Shown here: one piece after another, positions 12,537 to 36,918 of the stretch
Layout: every line of letters begins with the position of its first letter
Numbering within the stretch: the stretch's first letter is position 1
Translations under genes and position numbers: made by a program
Notes under the pieces: generated by a model
Told to the model about the DNA's origin: nothing
What the model saw: the letters and a program-made list of their open reading frames with translations, nothing else
The model's database searches: none
Assembly: GCA_963693365.1 (NCBI GenBank)
Contig: CAVNZM010000014.1
Coordinates: 7,006,001-7,070,000, forward strand
Direction: 5' to 3'
Length of the DNA: 64,000 nt
Source: Amoebidium appalachense
Taxonomy: Eukaryota; Ichthyosporea

Positions 12537-14347
12537 ATTATTTTTCTCAAGTTGTTTATTTTTTGTTTTTACTTGTTTACAAGAGGCAGAAACAGAACCT
12601 GCCACGTATTACACCGACGTAGAGGTGTGTGGTGCGATTTCAAACAGAGGTTTTCATGTTGTGAATTTATGTTGGCGGCCGCGGCCCAACCTATTTAGGA
12701 TGACCGGGTTGCTGGTCATGCCGATAGTATGTCTCTGCTATTAATAGGATCATATTGGACATGCTTAGTTTGGTGGCCCCATGATTAGAATATATGTCGG
12801 TCTTTCTGTTCGACTCTTTTATATCGCGATTGCGCATTTCCCAAAGAGAATTCACCATAAAAATTATATAAAGGCAAAGCCAATCATCTCATGCATGTGA
12901 TGGAAGATTGACTCACGCCACGAAATCTGACACACACCTTATGCTTTCCCCTTAAATATCAACCAATGGTGTGGGTGTGCATTTAAAGCAATAATGATGA
13001 CGTGTCTTCCAATCTTCCAGGTGCCCCTTTCCTATTATGGCTATATTGTGCACACCAGGATTAGACCGTGGGCTAATTGATGGTGCTGTGTCACACATGT
13101 GTGTGGGTGGGTGGGTGCACGTGTGTGTGTGTGTGTGTGTGTGTTTCAAAGTTTTTTTATTTGTTTGGAATGATTTGTTTTTGTTTTTTCAATTATAAAA
13201 AAAAAGTAGCCTAATTGTTGTTATGATTAGTAATATTACTAAGTTTATTTTCAAGTATCAAGTTATTTATATGGCATTTATTATTCTTTGGGGGTGGACT
13301 AGGGGGCGGCGGGGGGGAGGGGGGATGTTTGGGGGGGGTGGGAGGGGGGGGGGGGGGGGGGGAGGGGGAGGGGGAGGGGGAGGGGGGAACATGTAGTGTA
13401 CGTGAATAAGAATCCTTTAGCTCCCCATATACAGCGTCACAGGGTTTCTCCCCATGCCAATTTGTTTAAACCAGTGTTTTCAGGCCCTTTCAGTTTCAAA
13501 TGATTTATTTTCTCGACTCAAGTTGATATGAGCTATCAGAGCTCCTTATGTATGCGCCCACACCGGCTGTATCAGAATAAATGTGGAGCAGAGGCAGGGT
13601 TCGGTCCTGTGACTTTGAGACCTCGGATCCTCCGATACGTATACCATCTGAGGATGGTCCGGCTGCTCTATATACCTGCGCGGATGCCAGTCCGCGAATA
13701 CATCGTCCAATAGGATTACAGATAGTCTCTCAGGATAGATCGGGATTATGTACTAGCCAATAGGAAGACAGTTACGGTTCCTGGCGTATGCGGCCCCAGG
13801 CGGTCCCCAAATACGCGGGGCTGGGATGGGCGGGAACAGGCTAAGTACGTGACTGGGAAGAGCAGGAATACACAGATAGACTATTCTATCATAACAGGCT
13901 GCAAGATGAGAGCATACATGCTAGGGGTATTCTAGCTGCACCGCTTCGGGGAGGGTTGAACGGGAGAGGAGGGGCCCGAGGGGCGGGGGGGGGGGGGGGG
14001 GGGGGGGGGGGAGAAGAGCCTTGGAGGGGGGGGGGGGGGGGGGGGAGGGGGGGGGGGAGAGGGGGGAGCGGGGGCAGGGGGCGGGGAGTGGGAAGCGGGA
14101 AGGGGGAGAGAGAGGCCTACATATCGGTATGTTATTTCATAGCTTACAATTATGGCGGGAACTGTTTCATGACACCCCCCCCCTCCCGCTCCCCACCCTT
14201 TGAACACCACTATGTACCACCACCACCATTGCTCGCAAACATCACCAGCACACACACGTACAACCACAGTGACTCTCCTAGGCCTAATGGAACATGAAAA
14301 GAGTAAAGACGACTCACCACAAGAGCACATAAGTATCATGTGGTGAG

Positions 14348-14378
<31 letters not shown>

Positions 14379-15470
14379 CCCCCCCCCCGGGGGCCTTTTC
14401 CCCTCCCTCGCGGTTCCCATAAAAAAGCACAGACACACACACACACACCCCGCTCTTCCACCGTTTTTACTCCCACCGCACATGGTATGACCGACATTTG
14501 CACAATCATTGGCTGATGCCTAACGGTCAACTCTTGTTTCGTGGATTGGGCGTTAACCATTGCACGAACATGCTGCTTGAAGATGTTTTTTTTTTTAGAA
14601 GGGAAAGTGCAAATGAATGAACGGTGCAAACCGTTGTGTAAAGCGTCCGAGTGGTGGTGTAAAGCGTTATAAGACGTTCAAGTGCCATATGTAAACACTA
14701 ACGGGATAGGCTTGATCCTTGCCTGCAAGAGTATACGACCCTCAGGGGTTCACCTGGAAATAAATGCAGACGTACATACGTTTGAATCACACACACGCAC
14801 ACACACACGCATGCACATGCATACACACACAAACACACCATCTGCATATACACACAGCATGATGCTTGCATAATGATGATGGTTGTTATAGTAAAGTGAT
14901 ATGAAGGCTGTTTATTTCAAGTATTTTCAAGAAACCACCATACAAAAAGGTCGAGTGATTTTTGTCTTTTATGTTTCCTTCAAAAAACGATCCTTCAAAA
15001 AGCAGTTTGCGTGCCGCGCCAGGCAAGCCGCATGATAAAAAAGAGAAAAAGTCGCGTCTACGGATGCCCAAACAAACAAACAAAAAAAGACACATACAAA
15101 CACTACAACATTCGATTAGGTTGCTGTTCTCAAGAATAAAAGTTTCAATCCAGCGCGTCTTTAAGATTAGGTCACATATGGGCATATGACACACGGGCAT
15201 ACAATCACACACCATCATCCACCCACCCACACGCCATACACGATACCCAAATCAAACACCTTTAAACAGCACTATATATGCAGCCACCCCTGCTTTTAAA
15301 CTTTAGCGAACAAGTCGGTATTTCTGAGTCACAAACCTTAAATGGGATTTGCCTAAGAAAGGACATCTGGTGACGATAGCACATAGGTCAACATGACATG
15401 ATAATGATATTAACGTCACATTTACATCACACCAAGAAATACCTCCATACACCTTTAACACTCATGCTTC
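12537..15470. other. Spacer upstream of the phosphoglucomutase 3' end
   Basis: AT-rich unique DNA (12540-13290, 13390-13950, 14440-15470) is interrupted by a TG microsatellite at 13117-13143, G-rich blocks at 13291-13387 and 13984-14060, and a poly-C block at 14348-14389. Two CCAAT boxes lie near 13708 and 13758. No exon is recognised. Confidence 0.4.
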
Positions 15471-23627
<8,157 letters not shown>

Positions 23628-23909
23628 CTATGGCAAGAGCAGACAATGACTTTAACCGAATCAAAATAGTGTTTGACTCGCGTGGCGATGGTGGCGTGGA
23701 GTCGGGCCGTGAAGCCTTGCAACGACATGCCTGCGCGCTTCATTTTCTTTTCCGAAAAACTTCCGTTTTTTTTTTTTTTGGAAAAGAATTTTTTTGTAGG
23801 CTCCATACTTCTTACAGCAAAGATTTTAATTTTTCAAAACAATTTTAGAAATTCCCAGCCTTTTATATGTAATGCAATTTTGCTATCATGATTTGCTTTA
23901 ACCAAACAG

Positions 23910-24238
23910 CCAATCAATAGCCTGAGCCATTTCACGAGCTTACCTTACCATATAAAGCAACCCTTACTACCATATATGGTTAAACCTTATCTCAAGCCAA
24001 TCACAACAGAGCTTTTACAGTTCGTCCAGTGATATGCATGCATCTGCTGACCAATCAAAGCAACTTATTTTACTGATTGGCTTAGAAAGCAGCAGATGGC
24101 TAAGTAATGTATCCAATCAGCAGGCCGCCTGCACGGTGTAGACCGTGTAGTTGTATTCTTCAGTTCAAGTTTAAAGATGTGTCGACCTTTATAATGCTAT
24201 CTCGTACTAATTGACACATATGAAATGAATACGCCAAT
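23910..24238. promoter_or_regulatory. CCAAT-box cluster in a divergent promoter
   Basis: Six CCAAT pentamers occur within 330 bp: forward at 23910, 23998, 24052, 24113 and 24234, and reverse (ATTGG) at 24076. Most have the extended form CCAATCA, the core bound by NF-Y type factors. The cluster lies between the phosphoglucomutase start (23525, minus) and the small gene candidate start (24651, plus). A TATA-like ATATAAA is at about 23951. Confidence 0.5.
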
Positions 24239-24487
24239 CAAATGCGACTAAATAATCCGCTGCAAATTGCTATATCATACGCTGTGACATGCGGCAGCTT
24301 TTGCGCAGCGAAAAGCCGGCGAACGGCCTGTACAGGGTTTGCCTTACGAATCGAGTTACGAATTGCCCAAAATACGATTTAGGAAACCCCGCAATACGAT
24401 TAAAAAGGGGCATTCAATTAGTGAATAACGACCCTGAAGGGTGTCAAAATGCTCGAACTTTTACTAAATACGATTAAGAGCGCCAAA

Positions 24488-24517
24488 CCACGGCCCTCTG
24501 AAAAAAGAGGGCCGTGG
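24488..24517. other. Perfect 12-bp stem-loop
   Basis: CCACGGCCCTCT pairs exactly with AGAGGGCCGTGG across the 6-base loop GAAAAA. It lies 134 bases upstream of the ATG at 24651, so it may be in a promoter or 5' leader. Its role is unknown. Confidence 0.6.
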
Positions 24518-24650
24518 CCAAACCCAGGTAACCCCTGGGCCTGTATGAGCCGAGCCTGTATGAGCGCTTTTTTCTTTTCTTTCTGTCTCTCTTTTTTTTT
24601 TTTTTTTTTTTTTTTTCTTTTCTTTTTTTCTTGTTCCCTCGAGATCACGG

Positions 24651-24919
24651 ATGGCTGACGACCCTTCTAGAACATCAACGTTCCAGGTTATCTTTTTCAA
24701 AAACATTAAAAACAAGGGAACATTTGATGTTTCCCCCCCAACGAGAGCCCCAACGGCCGATCAGCCCGGGAGCATGAGGTAACGCTGTTTGTGCAAGGAT
24801 GCTTCAGAGGGAAAAACACTCACGCACACGCATGAGTACACATTCGCCCTTTTACCAGGCTGTTCTCGGAGTTCCACCCGAAACGTTTTAAGTTGCCAAG
24901 GGCATATGTAGCAGCGTGA
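24651..24919 (+). CDS. Candidate small two-exon gene, 62 residues, unknown function
   Basis: Exon 1, 24651-24778, starts MADDPSRTSTFQVIFFKNI and ends at the donor ATGAG|GTAACG. Exon 2, 24859-24919, follows a strong pyrimidine-rich acceptor (CCCTTTTACCAG), encodes LFSEFHPKRFKLPRAYVAA and stops at TGA. The phase fits across an 80-bp intron. Without splicing, exon 1 would meet an in-frame TAA at once. The product is small, with a hydrophobic-basic N-terminal part and a basic C-terminal part, and has no signal peptide or membrane segment that I can see. I do not recognise the family. The gene sits divergently behind the CCAAT cluster shared with phosphoglucomutase. Confidence 0.4.
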
Positions 24920-25921
24920 TGCGTAAAAGATAGGTTTTTAACCCATAGCACGCAAACAGTTAAGAGCAAGGGTCATGTGCGAAATATATCCTGGCTAAAA
25001 GGAAAACACTTTTATCCCTGTGCCTGTACGTCACACGTGCAAGGTACGCTTAAAGTATCGCGCACGAATGCTCACAAACAAGTGTACGCACGCGCGTGCA
25101 CACGCACATGCAGATGTAGACACTTGCAACCATAACCATTCCCTCCTTGCGCGTCCACACATGCACTTATACCTCGATGCCTGTACTGGGCCACACACAC
25201 ACAGTCACCCACGAATATGCACGCACGTAAATACTGTGTGACGTCAATACATACACACAAAGCACGCACAGCACGCACGCACACACGTTTACCTTTGTAG
25301 TTGTGTATGTATGTGTGTGTGCCGTGTTCGTGTGCGTGTGTTTGTGTTTGTGTGTGCATGTGCATGTGCCTATGTGCCCGCGCATTTGTCCGTGTGTGTG
25401 CGTGAAGGCCGCAAAGTTAACGCTTGTGTCCGTGTGCACAAGTGTGCGTGTACCACAGGCGTGTACCTGTGAATGAGTGGATGCATGTGATTATTATGTT
25501 ACTCAGTGCATACTCCAACGTACAGGCCTAGGTGTATATGACCACACACTCACTAGCAAGACTATGAGTAACCACAACACCCAAAAATGGAAAGGTACCG
25601 TAGCTAATCTTCTGCAGGTTACGTGATATCTGAATAGTATGTGTATTAGTGCTACCTAAATGCAAAAGGATGTCTGCTTACCACAGTGACACCTAGGAAT
25701 GCACCATTACCGATGACTTACGAAAAGGACAACTTTACAAAGGTCAGTGATTGATTTCTTTTCACGTCATGCCGATCGTGTCTATAGACCCGAAATTCAC
25801 AAGCATGACTAAGAAATAAGAGCTCACGGTACCGCGCTCTTGTGTGTGTGGAAGTGTTGGAGAGTTTGGGTTGGTGGGTGGGTGTGGTTGTTTGTGTGTG
25901 TGTACGTGTTGAGATGGTGCG

Positions 25922-25964
<43 letters not shown>

Positions 25965-26354
25965 ATAGAAAGAGTTACAGCCTACGGTACGAAGTACACA
26001 TTCATGACGGACAACTCAACGCATTTTGCAACTTCAAATAACCTTGAAAGAGTATGCCTCGAATATTTGTTGTTGTTGTTTGGGGGGGGGGATCATGATG
26101 GTTGCCCATATGACAGCTCAGGACCTGCAGCTGGGCTCGGTGGGCTGCGTGACGACTGCAGTGCACAAGTTTCAAGTGTGTAAGAGGTGCCGTGGGGGCG
26201 ATGGGGAGGTGCACTGTTGCAAAGCAAATGCATTAAGCCGTCCTTTTTTTGCTTTTCCAGTTAGACTCTGTACAGGTGCACGTACATGTTGAAGTGCAGG
26301 TCTTTATATAGGTGTATTGTGTGTACGGTGTACGGTGTACGGTGTACGGTGTAC

Positions 26355-26501
<147 letters not shown>

Positions 26502-26775
26502 ATGTGTGTTGTGTGTGTCACGTGTGTGTTTGTGTGTGTGGTGTGTATACGCGTGGGTGGTTGAGTGTTGATGCACTACATCACAGGGCATACACACTAC
26601 ACATGCCAGTACGGTAATCACTGCCACGAGGAGAAATGATTCGAATTTCTTTGTAGATGGGGGCTTCTGTGTCGAAAGACACAGAACCAAGGACCCGAAA
26701 GGGACTTTATATGAGGTAGCTTTCTAAGGCTCGAGATATTTGTGGTGTGTGGATGTGTGGCTTTTTTTTTTTTTT

Positions 26776-26806
<31 letters not shown>

Positions 26807-26880
26807 GGGGGGGAGGGGGGGGGCGGAGGCGGGGATCGATCGGGAGATACCCACGGAAAAGAACAAACACAACACACACA

Positions 26881-26917
<37 letters not shown>

Positions 26918-26981
26918 GCATTCACCTCGTCGACGAAATCAACCAACTCAATACTGCTTCACTTGAAATAAAAGGGGGGAA

Positions 26982-27019
<38 letters not shown>

Positions 27020-27487
27020 CTAAAGCGAGTGGAAAAAAATAAAACAATAACAAGGAGGATTGCATTCTAGGGCAAACCAAAACCTGTGACACAACCTTTG
27101 AGACCACCGTGAGGGCACAGCAGGGAAGGGTAACTTAAGGGATTGCAGAGACGGAGATGTGGGCAGAAAGGGTGTTGTGGTGTCGAATCAATATTGCGTT
27201 GGGAAGATGTTCAGAAGGTGTAGGAATTTGGATTGTTTGGGAAGGGGGGGGAGGGGGGAGGGGGGGGGGGGGGGGGGGGGGGGGGAGAGAGAGAGAAGGG
27301 AAGGCTAAGAGAGGCCGTGTGCGCATGGGAGAAAGGGTGGTGAGTGATTGAGAAGAGTGAGAGAGTGAATGAGTGAGGGAGGGAGTGAGGGGGAGAGGAA
27401 GAAAGAGAGGGGGGGCCGAGAGAGAGAGAGAGAGTGTGTGTGTGTTTTCACATGTGTGTGTCTTGAGGAGTGTAAAGAAAAAGAAGG

Positions 27488-27518
<31 letters not shown>

Positions 27519-27657
27519 GGGGGGGGAGAGAGAGAGAGAGAGAGAGAAAGAGCAAGAGAGAGGGAGGGAGGAAGGGAGAGAGAGAGGATTAGGAAGGATG
27601 AAGGGAGAAAGAGGACGGCGGGAAGAGACGGCAGCCGGTGGGGAAGGGGAGGGGAGG

Positions 27658-27835
27658 GGGGGGGGACTTAAATGCGGAACACGGTACGAAGTACACATAC
27701 ACGATGAGAAGCATGGTGCAGGACACATGCAAAGGCAAACATTCAAGTATGCAACATCAGCAATGCGCACAGTATGAGTCATAAGCACAGCCCATCCTCA
27801 GGGAGGGTCCAAGTCATCAATTGCGTCTGAGTTTC
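27658..27835 (-). repeat. Dispersed C-tail repeat, copy D
   Basis: Read on the minus strand it carries the conserved TTGATGACTTGGACCCTCCC, GATGGGCTGTGCTTATGAC, CATGTGTCC and TACTTCGTACCGTGTTCCGC blocks and then runs into poly-C. It contains a short insertion relative to the other copies. Confidence 0.85.
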
Positions 27836-29193
27836 GGGGGGAGGGAGGGAAGGGGGGAAGATGTTAAAGAAAAGGAGGAGGGAAAGAAAGAGGCCGTGTG
27901 TGCATGTGAGAGCTGACGGTGCTGAGTGAATAAGGGGGGAGGGGGGAAGGGAAAGAGAGAGAGTGAGAGAGAGTGTGTGTGAGATTGTGTGTGTGTATGC
28001 ATGTGTGTGTGTATTGGGGAAGGAGGGTATGGAGTTGGAGGTTCGAGAAATTTGCCTTGACCGATGTGAGTGGCCGCAAGACATGACAAAACAAAATAAA
28101 AAAGAAACAAGGAAAACCCAACAAAAGGAGTGGGTGGGTGGGGAGGGGAGGGGGAGGGGGGGGGGGGGGGGGTGTTGGCGAGAGGGGGAGGGCGCAAAGA
28201 TGGGGGGGAGAAGGGGGGGGGGGGGGGGGTACCTTGGTAGTTCAACGCAATAGAAGAAGCTTGGTCGAAAGGAGGGACCGCAATAACCTGACCGTGTGCA
28301 GTAGGTGTTGGGAATAGAAAAAAAGAAACGGCGCGGGGGGGGGGGGGGGGGGGGGGGGGAGGGGGGGGGGGAGGGGGGGGGGGGGTAAGTAAAGCACTAA
28401 AGCCGAAAGATGGGAAACTGTGATGACTTACCCGTGTGCAGTAAGTAGATGTTGAGAATAACGAAGAAAGAAAGGAGGGAGGGAGGGGAGGGGGGGGGGG
28501 GGGAGGGGGAGGGGGGGAAGGAAAGCACACGGGGGGCGGGGGGGGGGGGGGGGGACCTACCCTCTGAATAAGAACCACTTCTTAATGCTGAGATTGCGAC
28601 TGACATGACTGAAACGGGGATGGTAAACGGCTGGCATCTGAATAGGAGGTCGAGCTAGGCTTGGTGGTTTGTAATGTGTGCTCTTAGTAAGGACACAACT
28701 CAGGGCTCTACTCATTTGCTCTACTCGGTATGGTCCATGTTTGCTTCAAGACTATTTAAGTGCCGGCCCTGGATGGCTCTCGCTAGCCACGACCCCGCAA
28801 GCTTCTACCATCGTAACACTATAAGCTGAAAACTATGAGTCCTGGAGCGCTTCGCCTCAAACTCACAGGGCGACAAACTCAACTACAGTCAGCCTGTACA
28901 GCCAGTACATACATAATGCCGAGACACAGTGTGACCTTTGTGAGACCGGCATTGGCACACATTCGACTTGCGCAAGCATGACATCAGAGTCTCCTCCGCC
29001 CAGCGCCCCTTAAAAAGGTCGACCGCTATAAAGCAGCTGCAGGATCATAACACGGCACATATCAGGCAAAGGGAGTAGCTTATGATATGCTTATGATATT
29101 GGGTGGAAGATAACCGTTCGAACTCAGCCTGTTACTTCGTACATACAAAAGTCTGCCTGCACACACACACACACACACACACATGCGCGCGCG

Positions 29194-29248
<55 letters not shown>

Positions 29249-29778
29249 GCACACAGCACACACAGCTACGTGGCCTACACGTGGCAGCCGGGACCACCCA
29301 CACCATTGGAATCAGAGTGTACTTTCCGTACTGCAAGCAGTTTCACGGTTTCATCTAACAACAATTATTTGGATGGGTATTTGTATTCGATGAAAAGTAC
29401 TCTATGTGCCAGACCAGCTGGCTATCTGATATAATCATAATCCCCCCCCCCCCCCCCCCCCCCCCCAAACAACCCCCCCCAACCCCACACGCGCACACAC
29501 ACACACTCCCCCCCTCCACCACACACACGCCCACCCACCCACCCACACCTTACCCCCCCCCCCACCACCCATTGTCAGGGCACCCACGTGGAGCAGCCGG
29601 CTGCATATCGCAATAAACCGTGGGGTGGGCAATCCAAGCAGCTACGTTCAGCCATTTCAATACTATCTAAGCCAATTTATGTACATGCCCCCCGGAGAAC
29701 ACGCTTAATGATATTTGTGGCCATATGAGCCAATCATTCGCAGTTTTTATATGCAGCATAGAATTGTAAGAATTAAGT

Positions 29779-33772
<3,994 letters not shown>

Positions 33773-34404
33773 CCTGCCTATATGTTACCTTGAAGAGACA
33801 AGGGGAATAAAGATATGGAATAATGGTGGGAGAGACGATTGAAAGGTATGAAATAAGGGGGCGTGAATAAAAGGTATATGATAGCGGGTGGTCTGATGAT
33901 GACGAAAGAGTTTTAGGATCTCAGTTGTGGTAAGTTTGAGCAAGGGGCGGCAAAACTCAAAACTGCTCAGCAAAACTACCACATGAAGTCTCTCAGCCTA
34001 TAGCATCGTATACGGTTTGTTGATAAGAAGAGGAGACTAATATTCTATTTGAAAGCTATCCATCACCTATTCCACTCAACATCAAAGTTCTGTTCAACAA
34101 ACTACATGTATGTGTCGGTGTGCACGTGTATGCACTGTGCGCCAGCACGAACAGTAACATAAAACTTGATCTAACAAAAAAGGGGTCAATTCAAATTTAC
34201 ATTAGTCAAACGGGGTTTGCTATCCATGAAAATTATGTAATTTAAGAAAATGAAGATGTCAGTTGGCGGCCGTTCGTGTCGATCAACTCCGCATACACGT
34301 GTAAGCGTCACACACATAGTGTAAGGGGCACATATAACTTGTATGCTCAGACAACAAAACAACACATCTAGCCTAGGTTTCACTTAGTCTCTGAAGCAGC
34401 CAAG
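33773..34404. promoter_or_regulatory. 632-bp divergent promoter region, SLX9-like / BUD23
   Basis: The two start codons face away from each other. The sequence is AT-rich and lacks the homopolymer and dinucleotide runs that fill the neighbouring introns. No clear TATA or CCAAT box is seen. Both products act on the small ribosomal subunit, so shared control is plausible but inferred. Confidence 0.45.
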
Positions 34405-35005
34405 ATGTCGCGGCCGGAGCACGTAGCTCCCGCTGAAATTGTAAGAGTCAATTCCCGAGTTCCTGGGTGATTTGACACGGGGCCTGGACGGAGCATGTGT
34501 TTGTGTTGGTTGTGGTGGTTATTGTTTTTTTTTTTTTGTTTTTTTTTTTTTTGGGGGGGGGGGGGGGGGGAGTTTGACAGAGAGGTTGCGAACACGGTTC
34601 TAATAGGAGCGTTAGGGAGGCCAGTGTGCATTTGATGGGGCACTGTAGAGCGGCCGTGTAGGTGCTGGCAAAACATTACAGATGAGGCCAAGGAAGACGT
34701 CGTCTTATCGCACTTACGGAAAAGCACGCGCTTGTGCTGTGCAACACACAAGCACGGCATGGTGTCTGTAAGCGATGGACTACCTAATCACGCGTCACAT
34801 GCGCCTTCATCCACCACCTGTAAACATCGGCTTGATGGCTGGCAAGCTCACAAGCATAAGCACGCAGAGCCACACTTGCAGGGCATATGGACCAAAAATG
34901 AATGAAATAACACAGGCTGGCATACACATACACACAGTTTTTCGTTTATCGCATCAACATGCACACGTACACACACACACACGTACACACACACACGTGC
35001 GCGCG

Positions 35006-35055
<50 letters not shown>

Positions 35056-35239
35056 CACGTTTGACATGCACATGCACACACACCCACCCATAAGCATTCA
35101 CTTGCGCACAAGCACAAACGCAGACACATAGACATCACACACACCCAAGCACTCACACCTACACACAGTCACGATTTGTCCACACAGCCGCGTTATAGAT
35201 CCTGCCGAAAAGCTATTTCGCCTCAATCCCTGGCTCTTC

Positions 35240-35275
<36 letters not shown>

Positions 35276-36513
35276 CACACACACACACACACACACACCG
35301 CCGCCACCACCACCACCACCCCACCTCACCCTGCACACATATACACACTTACGACTTTCCTACAGTTCTACAATGCCGAGGAGGCTGGAAAATATTCCAC
35401 AAAGTGAGTCTTCCCCCCCCCCCTCCCCCCCCCCCCCCCCCCCATCCCCCCCACACGTCCTCCACCGGACAGCAACCCCCTGAGTAGACACCCCTTTTGC
35501 TCCCCCCTCCCCCCCCCCAGAGCCCATAACAGCTGTTTTACTCGTTATTCGTTCTCTGTGTGCCTTTGTATTTTTTTTTTATTCTTTCGGTCACTCATAT
35601 ATGCTCCTCAACATCGTACATCCTAATTAACCCCCTCCCCCTCCCACTTTTCTTTCTCGCCTCCCCCCCCCCCCCCCCCCCCTCCCCCCCCTCCCCCCAA
35701 GGAGCCCATGTGAGGGCGTGCATTCTGAACTTTTTGCCTTGGTGGCACAAGTGTGCATGCCACATCCTGCATGTGATTGGCCCCCGTCTTTGCTCTGTGT
35801 ATTCCTGTTGAACTGAAATGTACCCATCCAATCAGATTGCATTCACGCACTGCCTGATCACTATTAGTAGTGTACCACATCCTTACCTCCCCCCCCCCCC
35901 CCCCCCTGCCCCCTCCTGCCGCGGATGGGCTCTTCTTATCATGCATACTCTTTGTGTGGTTTACACTCTGCATTATATTTTCCATATGAATGTGTACTTC
36001 GTAGTCTGTAACACATCCTGACCTCCCCCCCCCCCCCCTCCCCCCCCCCCCCCCCCCCCCCAGCTCCCGCATGATAGCCATCCAGACACAGATGACACAG
36101 CGTGCAGTCGAACTGCTCAATCTCCCCCAAGGACAGGTACCAATAGAACCTCCCCCCCCCCCCCCCCCCCCCCCCTCCCCGCTCCCCCCCTTTTCTCCCC
36201 GCCCCCCTTCCCCCTTTCCCCCTTCCCGCTTCCCCCAATTTCTACTGGCAGGTCCCCCCTCCTCCCCCCTGCGTTCCCCACCTCTGCCCTAACATACGGG
36301 TGTGTCATTCCTCTTACTACTTTGTCCACTTTGTTTGTTTGTGGATGGACACAATTAAAGAGAAATGGTGGAATGATTAAAGGTTTACTTATTGTACACC
36401 CCCACACACACACACATGCCATGCACGTGCATGGAGGCACGCATGTATGCATGCAGACAGACAGACACACAGGCACAAGCACAATCAACACCACGCCACT
36501 TGACCAAACAAAG

Positions 36514-36561
<48 letters not shown>

Positions 36562-36777
36562 TCATAATCGAGTGTCTACACCATTCCTTGGCCATACTTG
36601 AACGACCCTTATTCATATCCAACAACCCCTGCCCCCCGGGCTCTGCTTAGTATGCAAACTCTTTGTGTGGTTTCAAACTTAGCATGCTGCATCTTGTTGT
36701 CCGTTGTTTATGCGTACTTGGTACTTATGGTGCATTCAAACTCCCCCCCCCCCCCCCCCTCCCCCCTCTCTCCCCTC

Positions 36778-36814
<37 letters not shown>

Positions 36815-36878
36815 ATTCCCTCCGGCCACCCCTTTTCTTTCCTACCCTTGCCCTCCATTGTCCCTCTTGGGAGGATCC

Positions 36879-36918
<40 letters not shown>

